Source: Agriotes lineatus
Lineage: Eukaryota; Arthropoda; Insecta; Coleoptera; Elateridae
NCBI GenBank assembly: GCA_940337035.1
Contig: OW679195.1
Span: forward strand, 180,372,585 to 180,436,584
Length of the DNA: 64,000 bases
Reading direction: 5' to 3'
Shown here: in pieces, positions 63,611-64,000 of the stretch
Numbering within the stretch: position 1 is the first letter of the stretch
Layout of the letters: each line of letters opens with the position of its first letter
Program-made: the position numbers and the translations under genes
Notes under the pieces: generated by a model
Seen by the model: only the letters and a program-made list of their open reading frames with translations
The model's database searches: none
What the model was told of the DNA's origin: nothing

Positions 63611-64000
63611 TTAGTGCCTTTCGACTGTCGAGTGAGACCCTACGCTTATCCCACTGCTGTGGTGTAAGCTTGGAGCTGTACCGATACCGATCCGGTACTC
63701 TGTAGTTTGTACTAAATGCTCAGTTCATCGAGTTTCGATGATTGCGTGTGAATTTTGAGCAATAGATCTGAGTTCAGATTAATCAAATATCAACGGCCAT
63801 AACTGCAAAACTATACGTATTATATTTCTGGCCACTTAATCGCGATACCCTAGTTGTATTTCCACGAGTTCGAGTGGAGCAAGGTGACCCTTATCATCCC
63901 TTGCACAATTTTCGGAAACCCAGAATCGTTACTGTAGCTATATCTATCATAAATGTAGAATATTACAGAAATGTACATATATTTGATATATTAGACGTTT
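63611..64000. other. Downstream flank
   Basis: No gene or repeat recognised between the candidate poly(A) site and the end of the window. Confidence 0.4.

Noticed and set aside
1..64000. CRISPR arrays, operons or other prokaryotic systems
   Set aside because: Short spliced introns, ELM2/SANT coding sequence and insect retrotransposons show a eukaryotic genome; tandem repeats here lack the repeat-spacer pattern of CRISPR.

Overview
The window looks like nuclear DNA of a holometabolous insect. It is AT-rich, one multi-exon gene covers most of it, and several of its introns are only 52-57 bp with GT-AG ends. The remainder is dominated by relics of insect-type transposons (Jockey, RTE, R1/I-like, Tc1/mariner, pogo, hAT-like and long-inverted-repeat elements). 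A beetle is my best guess from intron size and repeat style; this is inference only.

The gene: thirteen exons on the + strand (13703 to 63296) join without a frame break into the C-terminal 1233 residues of a C2H2 zinc finger / ELM2 / SANT protein of the TRERF1-ZNF541-MIDEAS family. In mammals these proteins are corepressor scaffolds that bind HDAC1/2 in the MiDAC complex. The 5' exons lie upstream: the first exon in view starts inside a zinc finger whose first cysteine is missing. Exons 1-3 carry three and a half fingers' worth of sequence and a Lys/Pro/Thr linker. Two very large introns (16.1 and 23.2 kb) follow exons 2 and 3. Ten exons then sit between 55.9 and 63.3 kb: a fourth finger, a 1.8 kb Ser/Pro/Gln-rich exon, ELM2, SANT and two C-terminal fingers.

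Upstream region (1-13.7 kb): a ~185-bp satellite (1-1935), a Tc1/mariner relic, an RTE relic whose 3' end is tandemly multiplied (3.8-5.5 kb), a repeat-poor stretch (5.5-9.5 kb) that may be regulatory, and three diverged ~0.97 kb tandem segments (9.5-12.4 kb). One of those segments is interrupted by an inverted-repeat element carrying a GC-rich 30-bp minisatellite.

Intron 2 (16.4-32.5 kb) holds a hAT-like element with an 8-bp target-site duplication (TSD), a pogo/Tigger relic, and the most striking object in the window: a four-level nest. A Jockey-like retrotransposon is split in its RT domain by a hAT-like element, which is split by a tRNA-derived SINE, which is split by a second hAT-like element. 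Each of the three insertions is bounded by its own perfect TSD (8, 13 and 8 bp). Intron 3 (32.7-55.9 kb) holds several foldback/MITE-like elements, at least four RTE relics and a full-length but decayed Jockey element (44093-48201) with a perfect 12-bp TSD. The last intron (59.4-63.2 kb) contains about three copies of a ~0.65 kb tandem unit with decayed zinc-finger-like coding sequence.

I saw no CRISPR array, rRNA, intact tRNA gene, operon or prokaryotic feature, and no second intact host gene. The evidence for a novel biological system is limited to the repeat architecture.
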